NCBI GenBank assembly: GCA_022059125.1
Contig: JAEUWY010000002.1
Span: forward strand, 1,860,001-1,924,000
Reading direction: 5' to 3'
DNA: 64,000 nt
Origin: Corynespora cassiicola
Lineage: Eukaryota > Ascomycota > Dothideomycetes > Pleosporales > Corynesporascaceae
In this document: one piece after another, positions 43,646 to 56,340 of the stretch
How positions within the stretch are numbered: the stretch's first letter is position 1
Layout: every line of letters begins with the position of its first letter
Translations under genes and position numbers: made by a program
The notes under the pieces: generated by a model
What the model was told of the DNA's origin: nothing
The model's database searches: none
The model's input: only the letters and a program-made list of their open reading frames with translations

Positions 43646-46409
43646 TTTGTTAGTGGTAAAGTTTTAGAGAAACGATTGAAGCCAGGCTCGTACTCTCATG
43701 CTACCTTTATAGTCAGTCCTCGATTGGATTGAGATAGTTGAACCTCAACACCACGGTTATGTTACTCATGGTATTTAATGAAATCCGTAATTCTGATCTC
43801 GGTGTTTTCTTTGGTTGTGGGGACCATGTTTCCGAGGATGGCTTTATGTTACTCAGCAGAAAATACCTTTAGCGAAGAATACTATTTAGCAAAAGGACTA
43901 TTCTGAAGAAAACACGACCATTGCGAACATTACATCCAGAGCTCCTTTATATATTTTTTATAGCCAAAAATGGTGTTTTCCGTTGAAAGTGACCTAAAAG
44001 AGAATAGCGACAATGATTTGAAATCTGGACGATCTCACTGGGGTATCTAACACAACAAGACCTTTTTTTTGATCTCATTAATTGTTGGGGAGCCGGCAGA
44101 ACATTAAGTGGCTGCTATGGAATCACTGTATTTGAGATTGTTGGCTAGATAGCCAAAGGAAGTATGATTCCTGGGCCTTCTGAAACTTGCCCCGCAGATG
44201 TACCATGATTCAGAGACTTGGCGGACATTATCATCAAGTAAGGCCACTTCACATTAGGGAAGTGTCTTTATTCTTCACTTGGTTGAGGTCGTTGAGACTT
44301 GAAACACCGTGTTTCTCTCTCTTCCTCAATCACTATCACAAGCTTTATCAAACCTCATACGATTCTTCTCTCTAGTCGCTCTCAACAGAAAAACATCACG
44401 AATAGTGCCTTCAGATCAACTGTGCCTCCTCATTCAGGAAGGCAACACAAGGCCTCTACTTACTAAAATACAATGGTATTATGAATGAAATAACTTCAGT
44501 AAATTTGGATAATAAATATTTTGCTTTAGCAAAGCTATCTTGGAGATATTACAACATATGGGCGTTGGAAAATTACAAACTGGGGAACCCTACCTCAACA
44601 ACTATCTTAATTAAGTCTCAACTAAAGAAGTAATGGACTGGAAGAATGCTCCACACTAGTAAATTTGACCTCAATGGCTGGGCCTAGCCCATGAAGTACG
44701 TATGAAACATAATGGCGGCCGGAAAAGCCAATATGGGGGAATGCAGAAGCAGCTTTGATGACTATGTGTATGTGAAGAGGCCGAGAACCGATCCTAGGAC
44801 TTCCATGAGGGATCTGAATCTGATCTATGCATCTATGACGAGGCTTCGGGATATATTGGGTTCGGCGAATAGACTATTTTGAGGTGTAGTGCGCATTTGG
44901 CGCCAATACATGTGACTTCAAGAAAGTACTTGGGTGATCCTGCAGTACATTCTAGCCGATTTTGGTGACAAGAACTTCTTCTGATGTCTTGATTCAGGAC
45001 GCCGGATGTCCCGATTGAATTTAGTGTCTGCTGGATAAAATCCGAGACATCGTATTGAAGAGTACACGTGAGCTGGCAGCGTTGTAGCTTATTCTCCTAG
45101 TCACGTTCGTCAAGCTTGTCATGTGTCGGAATATGTGGGACCGAAGCGCCTTCGGAAAAGCGGAATTCAACCATTCTGCCTTGTTCTGATTTGTGGCTTC
45201 GCGAAAGAGACTAGATCTTTGCTCAATCGGCTTTTGTTCTCGCAGCCCAACGTTGCCACCAGTATGACCAATGACATCTTTGTAGGTAGTGTTGAGAATA
45301 TTAACCCCACCAGTCCAATCTTTTCATGTAACTATCAAACCTTTGGGTACCAGATATGAATTGAAAGGCCACAACCTGGGACTCGCAGTTGGGGACATGG
45401 AAGCGCGGCAAAAGGCGCTTGCCAATGGCCTCTTGACGTCATCGGCTGGGCTGAAAATAACCCGCCTCAGGGTCCTTCTTTCGGCGATGGACTTGGCCTG
45501 GAAAGAGGCTGAAAACACGTGGCTGGCCGGAGATAAATCCGAACCTTGGCCGCGTGGAAGCTTCACATTATGACGAATACACTGCAATGCGGACAACGTC
45601 TGGCAATAAATCCAGAGGTGTAAGCTTGCACAGGAGTGTAGTTCGAATTAAAGGTCTTTCTGTCAAGGTTCCATACAAGATTAAGACTATAGATCGACGA
45701 GAAGTGCGCAGGAACCCGTTGCTACCCCTCCCCCTCACGGGTCCGGTGCGTCGGGATGGGACTTCATCGCTGGCTTTACGCACGGACTATGCTTAGCATC
45801 GACCTGACCGTGCCCGCTGTCATTCAAACAATTGAGCATGTCATAACTCTCTTCCCGTGCACGCCAAAGACGCCGTGTGTGTGGCTCCGCAGCCGATGCA
45901 TTGTCCGATGCCATCGCCAGTTCAGCCGCCCCCGCCATGACAACCAGCCCGTCTGAGAGCTATGGCCACCGTGGTATTGGCATGCATGATCATGCAGGTG
46001 ATGGTAGTTCAAGTTCTTTTCGCTTGTGGCTAAATTTTGAAGCCTATCATGCGCCAATCCTTCTCCCTCAAGGGCTGGGATATCCCGTGATGCCAACTTA
46101 GCAGCTATTCTCACGAGATATGACCACCTCAACCAAGACTCCACAATGTGTACCGACTCATCGGGTGGCTTCTCCGCCATTACTCCCAAGAGTTGAGTCT
46201 CAGCCAGTTCAATAGACCATTGCAGTGAACTCCGTCAGATGCAAGCCAACTGCTCTGTCTAGTCGGAATGGCTTTTTTCCCTTCTGATTCAAATCATGGG
46301 CCTTCGCTCGTTTCTTTCGTCTATAGATTGCATCCATCGCTTCTCACATTCTGTTGAAAGGCATTTTCGAAATCATTTTCTGGGTTCTTCGGAGTCTGCA
46401 GCCAAAATC
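43646..46409. other. 2.8-kb gene-poor region
   Basis: This is the longest stretch without a supported gene. The left half (43680-44700) is AT-rich with no ORF beyond about 60 codons. The right half has short ORFs (45289-45573 plus, 45824-46189 minus) with no family features. The minus ORF is rich in His but lies over the probable 5' region of the oxidase gene. No inverted terminal repeats, target duplications or transposase fragments were recognised. It may hold decayed sequence and the upstream regions of both neighbours. Confidence 0.5.
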
Positions 46410-49400
46410 ATGGCCCCTCCGGCCGTCCAGTCAACCTTTACGGGTATTCTTTTATTGAGTTCTGTACGAATGACCTTGTTTTTTGTTCAATATGCACCAA
46501 TGTCAACTACTAATGTGTTGATAACAGGCTGTCATCACATCTGCTCAGCTTACACCTCCTGCGCCTCCAATTGATGGCTGGAGTTACAATGGCTGTTACA
46601 CGTATGACTTCACAATATGCATTTTTTTGCTTTGTGAGCTTTACTGACTTAACATGCAGCGACCAAGTTGGAAAGCGAACTCTTATTGAGGGCGGTTTCG
46701 ATAGCGGTTCTATGACCAACGGACAATGCATACAATTTTGCGCCGATAAGCATTTTGCCTATGCTGGCACGGAGTATTCTCAAGAGTGTTGTGCGTATTG
46801 CTCGTCTCCCGTAATTGATACTGGATCCTTTTTATTGACATTAGACAGATTGTGGCAATTCATTGAACAACGGAGGTTCAATCGCTGCTGAAGCAGACTG
46901 CAATATGGCATGCAATGGTAAATGCTGGCAGAATCGTGTTCAAATCCCTCGTCACTTTCTCTGACACGTTCTTCAGGAAATGCGAACGAGCCCTGCGGTG
47001 GTCCTGGAAGACTGACACTTTACAATACCACCGCACCGTCCGGTCCTGTCGGGCCCTTCGTGAATCCCGGAGTCAATGGTTTCCGCAGCCTCGGATGTTA
47101 TCTGTGAGTGGCCTCCAACCCTAAAACCACCATTTTCTTCCGACTGACAATCGATCTAGCGACAATGTAAATGGGCGAGCTCTGACGGTAGGTGCTGGCA
47201 CGCCTGGCGGCGCCCAGGCCCTGACTATTTCTCTCTGCACCGCGGCCTGCTTGGACGGAGGGTACCTATTCGCTGGCACGGAATACAGCGGCGAGTGTTG
47301 TGAGTACTCCCAATCCACAATAGCGGGTTTTGAATTCGCACACTTGAATCCGCGATGGAAAAAAGTTTTCTTACCAATTCTTTTAGATTGCGACAATGAG
47401 ATCGTCAACGGAGGCGCCCCCGCAGACTCAGGATGTGATATGGTAGGTCGGCTCCTTGGCTAGTTATCCCTACCCCTGCAACAGAGGCTGATGCTTCTTC
47501 AAAGGTCTGCAACGGAAATTCGACTGAACTTTGCGGTGGCCCTAATCGCCTGAATATGTATACACGACAAACTGCACCTACTGGATGGAAAAGTCTAGGA
47601 TGTTATGCTGAAGGCACGGGAGGGCGCACTTTGACTGATCAGCGAACTCCCGCTGGGCAGTTAACCACCGAGAGTTGCCTTACCACTTGCCACGACGCAG
47701 GTTACTTCTACGCCGGAACGGAATATGGCGGTGAATGCTGTAAGCTACTAGAGTGCATACATCTAGATTCGGTCGAGGTCTGACATGATTAGATTGCGGG
47801 AATGCGTTCCAAAACGGCGGTGGTCCTGCCCCCGACGGAGATGCGGGGTGCAACATGCCTTGCAACGGTAACTCGCAGGTATGAATCCATTGGAAAAATA
47901 TTTGGACTACTCTGACAGCCCCAGGAAACCTGCGGTGGGCCTAATAGACTCAACGTATACCAATATGGCGATGGTCCAGCAGCCTCTTCAACCCCAGCAG
48001 CCACTTCAACCCCAGCAGCCACGACCACCACTCAGCCTGCGGATCCAAACACAACGCAAGCTCCCGAACCAACGACCCAGCCAAGCGACACCCTGACGAC
48101 CACCACTACAGCAACCACTAGCGCTGCAGCAGGCGCCACCGGCATTCCCGACGGCTGGAACTACAAGGGATGCTGGGTCGACAACGCCAATGGTCGCATC
48201 CTGAACAACGAAAACGACGACAACCAACTTACCGCACAAAGCTGCATCGCAAAATGCTCTAGCCTGGGCTACAGCGTTGCAGGCATGGAATACTCCTTCC
48301 AATGCTTCTGTGACGATTTCTTCCGAAATGGAGCCACCAAGGCCGCAGAGGCGGACTGCAACATGCCCTGCAGCGGAGACTCCACACAGAACTGCGGCGC
48401 TGGCAACAGGCTCAGCGTCTACTCGAACAATACCGGCGACATACCCATCTATCAGCCCCCCACTGTCCAGAAGACAAACCTCACGGGCTACTGGAACTAC
48501 ACGGGTTGTCTTCGGGACGATGCTCAGACCAGGGCGCTTCCATACCAGATCATCCTGACGAAGAACAACACTGCTAACAACTGCATCTCTCAATGCTCGG
48601 CATTTGGATACTCGGCTGGAGGTATGGAGTATGGAGATGAATGCTGTAGGTCACCTGCCAGATCTCTTTTTCCATGAGCTAACCCGCATAGACTGTGGTG
48701 ACCCCAGCGACGTTGCAGCCGCCGGTGTGGAACTGGCCGCCGAATCGGACTGCAGCTTCGCGTGTTCTGGCAACCTGACGACAATCTGCGGAGGCGCCCG
48801 CCGCATCTCATACTACACATGGGCCGGCCCTCCTCTGGCTCAATGGTCATACCCTACTGGAAACGCCGCTGGAGAGTATCGCTTCCTGATTGGAGGTGTT
48901 GTGATCCCGCTTGTCACTCAAGCAGCAAAGAACGGCAAAGTAACTTTCCTCGAGAAGACCGGCACTGGTGCCCCGAATACCACAGGTGCATACGAGCTAG
49001 ATCTGGCCCAGATCAACAACTTCACTGGTGCCTGGAGGCCCATGCACCTAAAGACGGATGTCTTCTGCTCGGGATCCCTCACGCTCCCAGACAAAGCTGC
49101 TCGTCAAATCAACGTTGGTGGATGGTCGTTGGAATCCACCTTCGGCATTCGACTATACTGGCCCGATGGCTCGCCTGGTGTCTGGGGCAAGAACGACTGG
49201 CAAGAGAATGTCAACGTTGTAGCCCTTCAAAACGGCCGCTGGTACCCGAGCTCCATGATCATGGCCAACGGCTCGATCCTCGTTGTTGGAGGCGAACAGG
49301 GCTCCAATGGAGCCCCAATGCCTACCCTCGAGCTTCTCCCCCCGGCTGGCCCGGTTGTGTACTGCGACTGGCTGAACCGTACTGACCCCAACAACTTGTA

Positions 49401-50446
49401 TCCATTCCTGGCTGTTCTTCCTACCGGCGGCATTTTTGTCCATTACTATAATGAAGCGATTATCTTAGATGAGAAGACTTTCCAGGTCAAGAAGCAACTC
49501 CCCAATGCACCTGGAGCCGTCAACAACTTCCTTGCTGGACGTACGTACCCCATGGAAGGTTCAGCAATGTTGTTCCCTCAGTACCCGCCATATACCGATC
49601 CTTTGAGGATCATTATCTGTGGTGGCTCGACGCCCTATCAAGGTTTCGCACTTGACAACTGTGTCTCTATCGCCCCCGAAGAACCTGATGCTAAGTGGAC
49701 ACTAGAGCGCATGGTAAGTAACGCACCGTCACCCATGAACGGCGGAGACTGACTCACAAACCTAGCCCTCAAGACGAGTCCTGACATGCATGACTGCTCT
49801 TCCGGATGGCACGTACCTGATCCTCAACGGCGCCCACCAAGGCTTCGGAGGCTTCGGTCTCGCCACCGACCCCAACCTCCAAGCCGTCCTCTACGACCCC
49901 AGCAAGCCCGTCGGCCAACGCTTCTCCCTCATGGCCAGCACCATCGTCCCACGCATGTACCACTCCGAAGCCATCCTCCTCGACGACGGCCGCGTCCTCA
50001 TCTCAGGCTCCGACCCCGAAGACGACCGTTACGCGCAGGAATACCGCGTCGAAGTCTTCATCCCACCCTACCTGATGGGCGACCCGGTCCAGCCCGTCGT
50101 CACCCTCGACGAGAGCCAGTCCGACTGGGCGTACAGCGGCCAGTACACATTCCAGACCTCGCAACCCATATCCAAGGTCTCCATCATGGGCGCCGCCGCC
50201 TCGACGCACGGGAATACTATGGGCCAGCGCACAATCTTCCTCGAGGTGAATTGCAATGACAATTCGTGCACCGTGACGGCCCCGCCTAATGCACATGTCT
50301 GTCCGCCAGGGTGGTTCCAGCTCTTTGCTTTGAATGCGAATGGCGTGCCCAGCAAGGCTGTCTGGGTTCGTGTTGGTGGCGATCCTGGGGACTTGGGCTC
50401 CTGGCCCGACGCACCCGAGTTCTTCAACGTTCCAGGGTCGGGATAA
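46410..50446 (+). CDS. copper radical oxidase (glyoxal/galactose oxidase-like, AA5) with five WSC domains
   Basis: Twelve exons (46410-46463, 46528-46601, 46660-46790, 46849-46917, 46977-47103, 47160-47299, 47387-47442, 47505-47739, 47793-47878, 47925-48645, 48692-49713, 49766-50446) give 1131 residues. A signal peptide is split by the first intron. WSC domains 1-3 (WSYNGCYTDQVGKRTL, FRSLGCYLDNVNGRAL, WKSLGCYAEGTGGRTL) are followed by a Thr/Pro/Ala linker, then WSC 4 and 5 up to about residue 615. The oxidase part keeps every active-site residue: Cys690 (DVFCSGS), Tyr749 (RWYPSS), Tyr970-His971 (RMYHSEA) and His1053 (STHGN), so a Cys-Tyr radical copper centre is expected. A DUF1929-type C-terminal domain ends it. 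It should be extracellular, oxidising aldehydes or alcohols to make H2O2 while the WSC domains bind wall glycans (family knowledge). Confidence 0.95.
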
Positions 50447-51511
50447 TGGAACGGTTTCGGGGGTTCTTGCAACCTTTTTTCTTTTTCTTTAGATTTTCTT
50501 TATCCGTGTTTCTGGGTTGGTTGTCTTGTTTGTCATTGCTGGATCTTGTCTTTTATCAACTACATCTAATGTCTTGTTCCTAATGAAGAGACCGAGTCAG
50601 TCAGGTTGCGCACGTGTATGCGGCAACGCATGAATGTATCAATGTAGATGATAGATGATAGAAAGCCACTGTTTGACTGAGGTAATGGAAATTATGGAGG
50701 CGCTGGGGAAGTGACGATGATGAATATGGCAGATTCGGTAGTCAGTTGCGTATCATTAGCTAATGTTAATGCAGTGGTTTTTCGTTTCCTATGTGTCCTA
50801 CCAGCGAAAGCTGGGAGCCTAACTGGTGATTTGGCACCACCGGAAGGCTACACTTATATTGTGAACTTGGTGAGCGTAACTGCGAAGTAAAGATGGTTAC
50901 AAATTCAAGGTTTTGTAGTAAAATGAGTATAAAAATGTCTTCGAAGGGATATCTACTGTCAAGATAGCCTACGAAATAGATATGTTAATTGCGAATGAGT
51001 ACCTAGTGAATCTGTCCAAATGCGCCTATTAGTGTGGGCGAGCACTGTGTGGTATCGCATCCGATTTAAAGAGGAACTCCCGGGAACGATCCGAATAGCC
51101 AGAGATGTTCTTTGGTGCAATGAAGATAAATAGTAATATATCTATGCAAACCATCATTTGTTGTACCTTCGCTATGGTGCACGAGGCCGCAAACATTGCT
51201 TGTAGGATTGACGCCTGTAACTTTCTGGCTTTCACATTGATACATAAGACCGGTTTCGTGTCCGGCAAGGCTGCTGAAAATAAGGGCCGATATGGCTTGT
51301 TCCAGCTCGGCTCGGCTCGGCTCGGTGGTCCTCCGGGCTGCCGAACCTGTTCCAACATGCCCTGCCTGAAGCAACTAAGTGTCCTTCCTTATCGTGTCCC
51401 CTCGCACTCTTGTGTCATCCAGACAGCCGTAGGCCTGTTGTGAGAAATACGTCGTGTTTTACAGGACTCTATGTCCAAAATCGTGAAAACAACCTCTTGA
51501 ATATGGCTTGT
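50447..51511. other. convergent intergenic region
   Basis: About 1.06 kb between the oxidase stop and the stop of the second Zn2Cys6 gene. It contains a T-rich probable 3' UTR just after 50450 and a GCTCG pentanucleotide repeat at 51305-51324. ORFs near 51029-51443 run on both strands through the repeat and are not called. Confidence 0.5.
51305..51324 (+). repeat. GCTCG tandem repeat, four units
   Basis: Four perfect 5-bp GCTCG units lie in an otherwise non-coding region. Confidence 0.8.
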
Positions 51512-53959
51512 TCACATGAACTGGCTATTGGCAAGAGAGAGCATGCTTTCGAAAAACATGTTGTTATCCAAACCAGCCTCGAGCGGCATGGTGTCCATCA
51601 GAGTTTCGAAGCCATTCATATCCACGTCCAAGTTCGCTGTCGGGCCCCACGACTCGGGGCCAAGAGGCCCATCGGATCCCTGCGATTGCACCTGGGTGGC
51701 ATCGGCAGCCGCGCTAGCAATTGAAGCTGGAGCTATGTTATCGGGAAATCCAGGATCCGGAGGGGGGTCTTGGGATTGGTTGTCTTGCGGAGGGTCAAAC
51801 TTCTTGTTGATCTCGGTGATGAGCGATGTCAGAAGACGGACACCGTGTGTTGCGACCGAGCTCGTTGGATATCTCTCAAGGACCCTGATAGTTCTTGTGA
51901 CCCAAAGCTGATGCTCGCGAACTTCCGGGTCTTTCTCTGTGCGGTGGAAGAGATCGAGTGCAAGACAGATGCCCGCAGTCACTATGAAGGCTTGCTCAAC
52001 CCTGTGCTGGAGTTAGACTGGAGTTCTATCGTGAAAACAAATCGACTCTTACCACCACTGCGGCTCTTCTTCTTCACGTTCTCTGTCCATTTGTTCAATA
52101 ATAATCTTTGCTCCTGTTGCGCAGGCCCATCGGCTATAGGTATACTTGGGGTCCCTAAAGCTCCTGCCCAGAAAACTTTGGTGGATCATGATAATCTTGT
52201 GAGAGCAGGAAGCTTGATGCAATCGCCTGGCCCATGCTACCCACCGGGGCCAATCTGGATTGAAAGGAAAGCGAGGATCGAGACATTTGGGTTTCTTTTC
52301 TTCGCACAGTGACCGCATCCTAGCGTCGTATCTCAAGACCTGCTTTGATGTTGGTATTCAACACACTCAACAAAAGGGGATCAATTCTTGGACTTACAAC
52401 ATTGTACTTTGTTTCGATGTCTGAAGCATCTAACATGTCGTCGTGGTAGTTGATTAAGAGGTACGCGACCTCACTCAGGTAATTGCCAACATGTGGGAAT
52501 GTTGGTGTACCATCGTCGGGAACAGGCGAGAAGGTTTCCTCGTCGTAATAACCTGGTTGAGCAGCAGAAAAATGTTTCCTTTGGATTGTATACATCCCCA
52601 GAGAGGTAGAACAGAGCCAGTCTTGAGCAGCTAGTGCCCACCACACTCTTCGTCCGATTTCGCGCTGCACCATCGCAGCTTTTTGGCCTGCGGTCAATTC
52701 GGCGTCGACCTTCCCATCGTCGGGATGAGCTGCTAGCCTTCTCTTGTTTAGCATTGAATTGAAATATGTTTTGATAAAATCACCTGTGTAACCCTAGTCC
52801 TCGAGCAATGACAACCGATGCACTCTGACAGACTATTATCTACATGTCAGCAGCATGTTACCGAGATGGTCATGTCAAGCATGTCATATAAAGACATTTG
52901 AAAATAACCAAACTTGATAGAGGTGTATTTCTACTTACCGGCCCACTCTTTGGTGGATCCAACCAGATGCTCTGATGCGTGTAAGTTGAGCACAGCCTGC
53001 ACAGAGTTGATGTGGAATTTTGATGCGTAGTCTCCGAGATGTAGACAAGAGATGGTCGCAGTTGCAAACTGCCTTGCCAGTCGAACCTTGTCGTTACCTG
53101 AAAAGCCCCACGCTGCTGAAGTTTGCTCGGGCGAGCCAATGACACTGGAGGAAAGAATCGAGAACAGTAGGGCGGCCCATTTCCAATCAAGACCGGCAAG
53201 CTGTAGTTCTTCGGCTTGACCGTATGCTTCAACCAGACTTCTACGGAAGCTGGGACCATGATAAACACCACCCGACCAATACAACATGTTGCGCTCGTGA
53301 TAGTCGACCATATTGAAGATCTGCTCTTTAGTGGGGAGTAACGACTGGTTGTGGAATACTTCGACAGCTCTAGCAGCCGGACTGATGCCTGATGGAATGG
53401 TAGACGAAATGTCATTAGGCCCCTTCTCACGGGCTTGGATCGAGTTTCCGTTCATCAGAGCTCTGTGGTGGGCGTAGGCATCTCGATCGGAAAGGAGAGT
53501 GCCAATACTGATATCTGGGAAATCCGATCTTCCAAAGGTGATGAAATCAATGTTTCCAGTATTAGGCAGGGGCTCTTGTTGATTTGGGGTATCTTTGAGG
53601 GAAGGAGAAGTCGTAAAGGACGCGTCGCTCGAATGATGACCGCTAACGCCACCATTCGCCTGTGCCCGGAAGTGCATGGGGAGTTCCTTCCCAGAAACAG
53701 ATATGGGCGCATAGCTCGCTTGTGCGGAGCCATTTAGTGAGCGGAGTGGGCCAGTCGGCAGTGGGAGTTGGTGCTGGGGGCTCGTATGCTCCGACTTCCT
53801 AGGGTATTTTCGGTGGACGGCCGGATCGTAACCGTTCACCCATTCAGTTGTACAAAGATGAGCTTCCTTGTTCTGGATGCATCGTGAGCAGGGCGTCTTG
53901 CGATCGCATCGCTGGCGGCGCATGCTACATCGAGTACATGTCTGCCTGTGTTTTGGCAT
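51512..53959 (-). CDS. Zn2Cys6 transcription factor with fungal-specific domain
   Basis: Five exons, 53959-52939, 52832-52784, 52740-52398, 52339-52053 and 52001-51512, give 729 residues; introns are 106, 43, 58 and 51 nt. The zinc cluster sits at the extreme N-terminus: C8-x2-C11-x6-C18-x5-C24-x2-C27-x8-C36 (CTRCSMRRQRCDRKTPCSRC). The fungal-specific domain includes MLYWSGGVYHGPSFRRSLVE, EHLVGSTKEWAVCQSAS and ARGLGLHRRLAAHP. The tiny 49-nt exon 2 is required to restore this LGLHR motif, which fixes the splice sites. VQREIGRRVWWALAAQDWL follows. The C-terminal region is Asp/Pro-rich and may activate. The targets are unknown. The monocarboxylate-type transporter upstream on the same strand could be one, but no shared palindrome was found. 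Confidence 0.9.
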
Positions 53960-54868
53960 TCTTGGTGGTGCCTAGGCAAGACAAAGGCGCGTAAGGGTGG
54001 CAGCTGAAGGGTACGAAGGACGCTCTTGATTGGAGGGGCGGGCCAGATCTCGAAGGGTCCCCAAGATCTGATAAGCCTTGGCCACGTGCAATTAATCCAG
54101 GCCTGCGGGCGGAACAGCACAGCAGCACAACATCGGCCAAGGAGATTGTTCGAGAGTTGAAAAGTGAGGATGGTGGTCGGAGTTAAATCGTACATCGTTC
54201 GTACACGACGCAACTAGCGCGTACGACAGCTGTTCGCTTAGACTTCCCTTTTGGGAAATGCAAAGGACCAGGGCTGCTGCCGGACATCTCGGGGTGCGTC
54301 AGGGTCTAGAGCGAACACATGTTCTTCAGATTCGGAGCGGTCGACAGTGAAGTCAGATAGTCGAAAACCATCCCCGGTCCATTTTGACTGCTAAATAGAA
54401 TAGAGGATTGCCTTTGTTGTGTGTTAACTGTGAGTTATATTGGTGTGTACTGCCTTTTCTCTACAAGAAGGCGGCATGGTCTCTAAAATTCGATAGAATA
54501 GGGGATAGAGGAGTCCATTTTCGTCCCGAAGTGTCGACACATTACACTCCTCCCCCAGCTCGGATGTCTAGCGTGTTTCTCTACAGCAGCTACTTAATGC
54601 TCTGCCGGCCACATAGTCGACTTTATTGATCTAAGAAAGTCATCTCGCGTTAGACGTGCGAGCTTTGGGGAGGACTGTGTCTCACATCGTGATGTCTCTG
54701 CAATGTTTGGATCTCATCATGTAGAGTTGGGTACATATCCTATCTCGCCCACGCATAACCAAGCCAATGAAACAGTCTAATTTGAGAGTGGCGGTGCCCA
54801 AATGCCCTTTTCCCTATAAGACCGATCAGCTATCTATACAACCAATGTCATGCAGCCTCATCGTTGAT
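53960..54868. other. intergenic region, Zn2Cys6 gene 5' side / transporter 3' side
   Basis: About 0.9 kb with no supported gene. Short ORFs (for example 54767-55021) overlap the 3' end of the transporter gene in antisense. Confidence 0.5.
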
Positions 54869-56340
54869 CTAGACCTTTACGAACAGTTTCCATTCCGCGA
54901 CCACAAACCTGGTGATAGTGAAGAACACCGCGCCCACAAGCAACAGTACGCCTGCAAATATGTTCAACCCATCAAAGTTCCCGTCGTTGGCAATTGCACC
55001 TGCAACTGGATTTCCTATTAACCCTGCAAACGCAGTCCAGGAGAAGAGCACCCCTGTTCGCACTCCAATCTGCTCGACTTGGGAGATGTACGCAATCTGG
55101 GCCGGGGCAAGCGAGACATAGGCTCCGGATGCGAAGCCATAAAGGCCCGCAAAGACAATGAAGGCAGCGTTCCCTGAGGCGGGCAAGGCTAGAGCAAGAA
55201 CAACGATGCCGGCAAAGAAGGACATGACCATTTGCATATTAAAACGCCCCAACTTGTCGGCGAGGATACCGGGGATGATTCGACCAAAGATGCTACAAAA
55301 TGTCAGGGAGTGATTGCAAACAGGCAAAATATATTCCTTACCTTCCGGCATTCAGGACAGCTAGTAGGTAGCCTGCGAGCCGCAACGACATGCCATTGGC
55401 GATGGCTTGGACTTCGATGAAATTGATGGGGACAAACAAGCCCATAAAAATGAAGAAGGCAGAGATGCCGATCAGGTTGAAGCGGATGTCCTTGAAAGGC
55501 TCCAAGAAAACTTTGAGCTCGAACTGGCGAGGCCGTGGTGGTAGGCGCGATTTCACGGTGAAAAATGCGACGATGAGAAGGCCAAGGATCATAAACGCAA
55601 GTGTCCGCATAGTCCAGCCGAAGCCAATCTGGGGTATGAGGTGGGTGGCCATGATGGGGAAGATGACACCCCCTAGGCCAGAGCCTGCGGCCATGATTCC
55701 ATATGCCGCGCCTCTCTTCTTCAGGAACCAAGTGGGCACTGTATTGGTTCCGGCGTTGAATATGCAGTTGAGACCCAAGGGGCTGCAGATTCCTTGCGCA
55801 AGGATGAACTGCCAGTATTCCTTACACAAGCTAGTCATCATGAGACCAAAGACGTGGAAGAATGCTCCGAAGATGATGAGGTACTTGGGGCCATAGTTGT
55901 CGAACATGAAGCCTACTATAGGCCCAGGAAAGAACATGACAAAAATCTCGCAGGATGCTATCCATGCGATGGTGCTTGACGAGTACTCGGATAGTTGGTT
56001 TGCTTGGTAGTAGTTCTGAAAAACGCCCAGGCAATTTATCCAGCCGAAACTCTGGGAGAAGAGTTAGAAGAGCACGAGATGATATAAGATTGCGACCAAG
56101 GATAACGGAGTTTAGGTGGCGTACGCAGAACAAACAACAAGCAGCTCCAAGCAGACAGAGCCATGCATCTTTACCACCGTCGGGGAACTGGCTTGGATGC
56201 CAGGGATTCAGGGTAGCCGGATCAGCCTCTGGCGCCGTCTTCTCTTCCGGCGTGTGGACGGGTGGCTGCTCGACATCGCCTATGGATTTGCGCTGCAGCG
56301 AGTCACTCAGGGACGGCGGTGAAAGGGTTGACCTGGACAT
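54869..56340 (-). CDS. MFS transporter, monocarboxylate (MCT/SLC16-like) family
   Basis: Three exons, 56340-56125, 56051-55342 and 55292-54869, give 449 residues; introns are 73 and 49 nt. A 70-residue hydrophilic N-terminus rich in Ser/Pro/Glu leads to DGGKDAWLCLLGAACCLFCS and FGWINCLGVFQNYYQANQLS, the fungal MCT start. GPIVGFMFDNYGPKYLIIFG takes the loop 2-3 position, and IFGRIIPGILADKLGRFNMQ is the conserved second-half loop after the last intron. Twelve TM helices are expected. Fungal members export or import monocarboxylates, riboflavin or secondary metabolites; most have no known cargo. The start at 56340 was preferred because the longer frame upstream is not conserved-looking. Confidence 0.92.

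Noticed and set aside
43646..46409. Transposon remnant in the gene-poor region
   Set aside because: No transposase or reverse-transcriptase motif, terminal repeat or target duplication could be seen; AT-richness alone is not enough.
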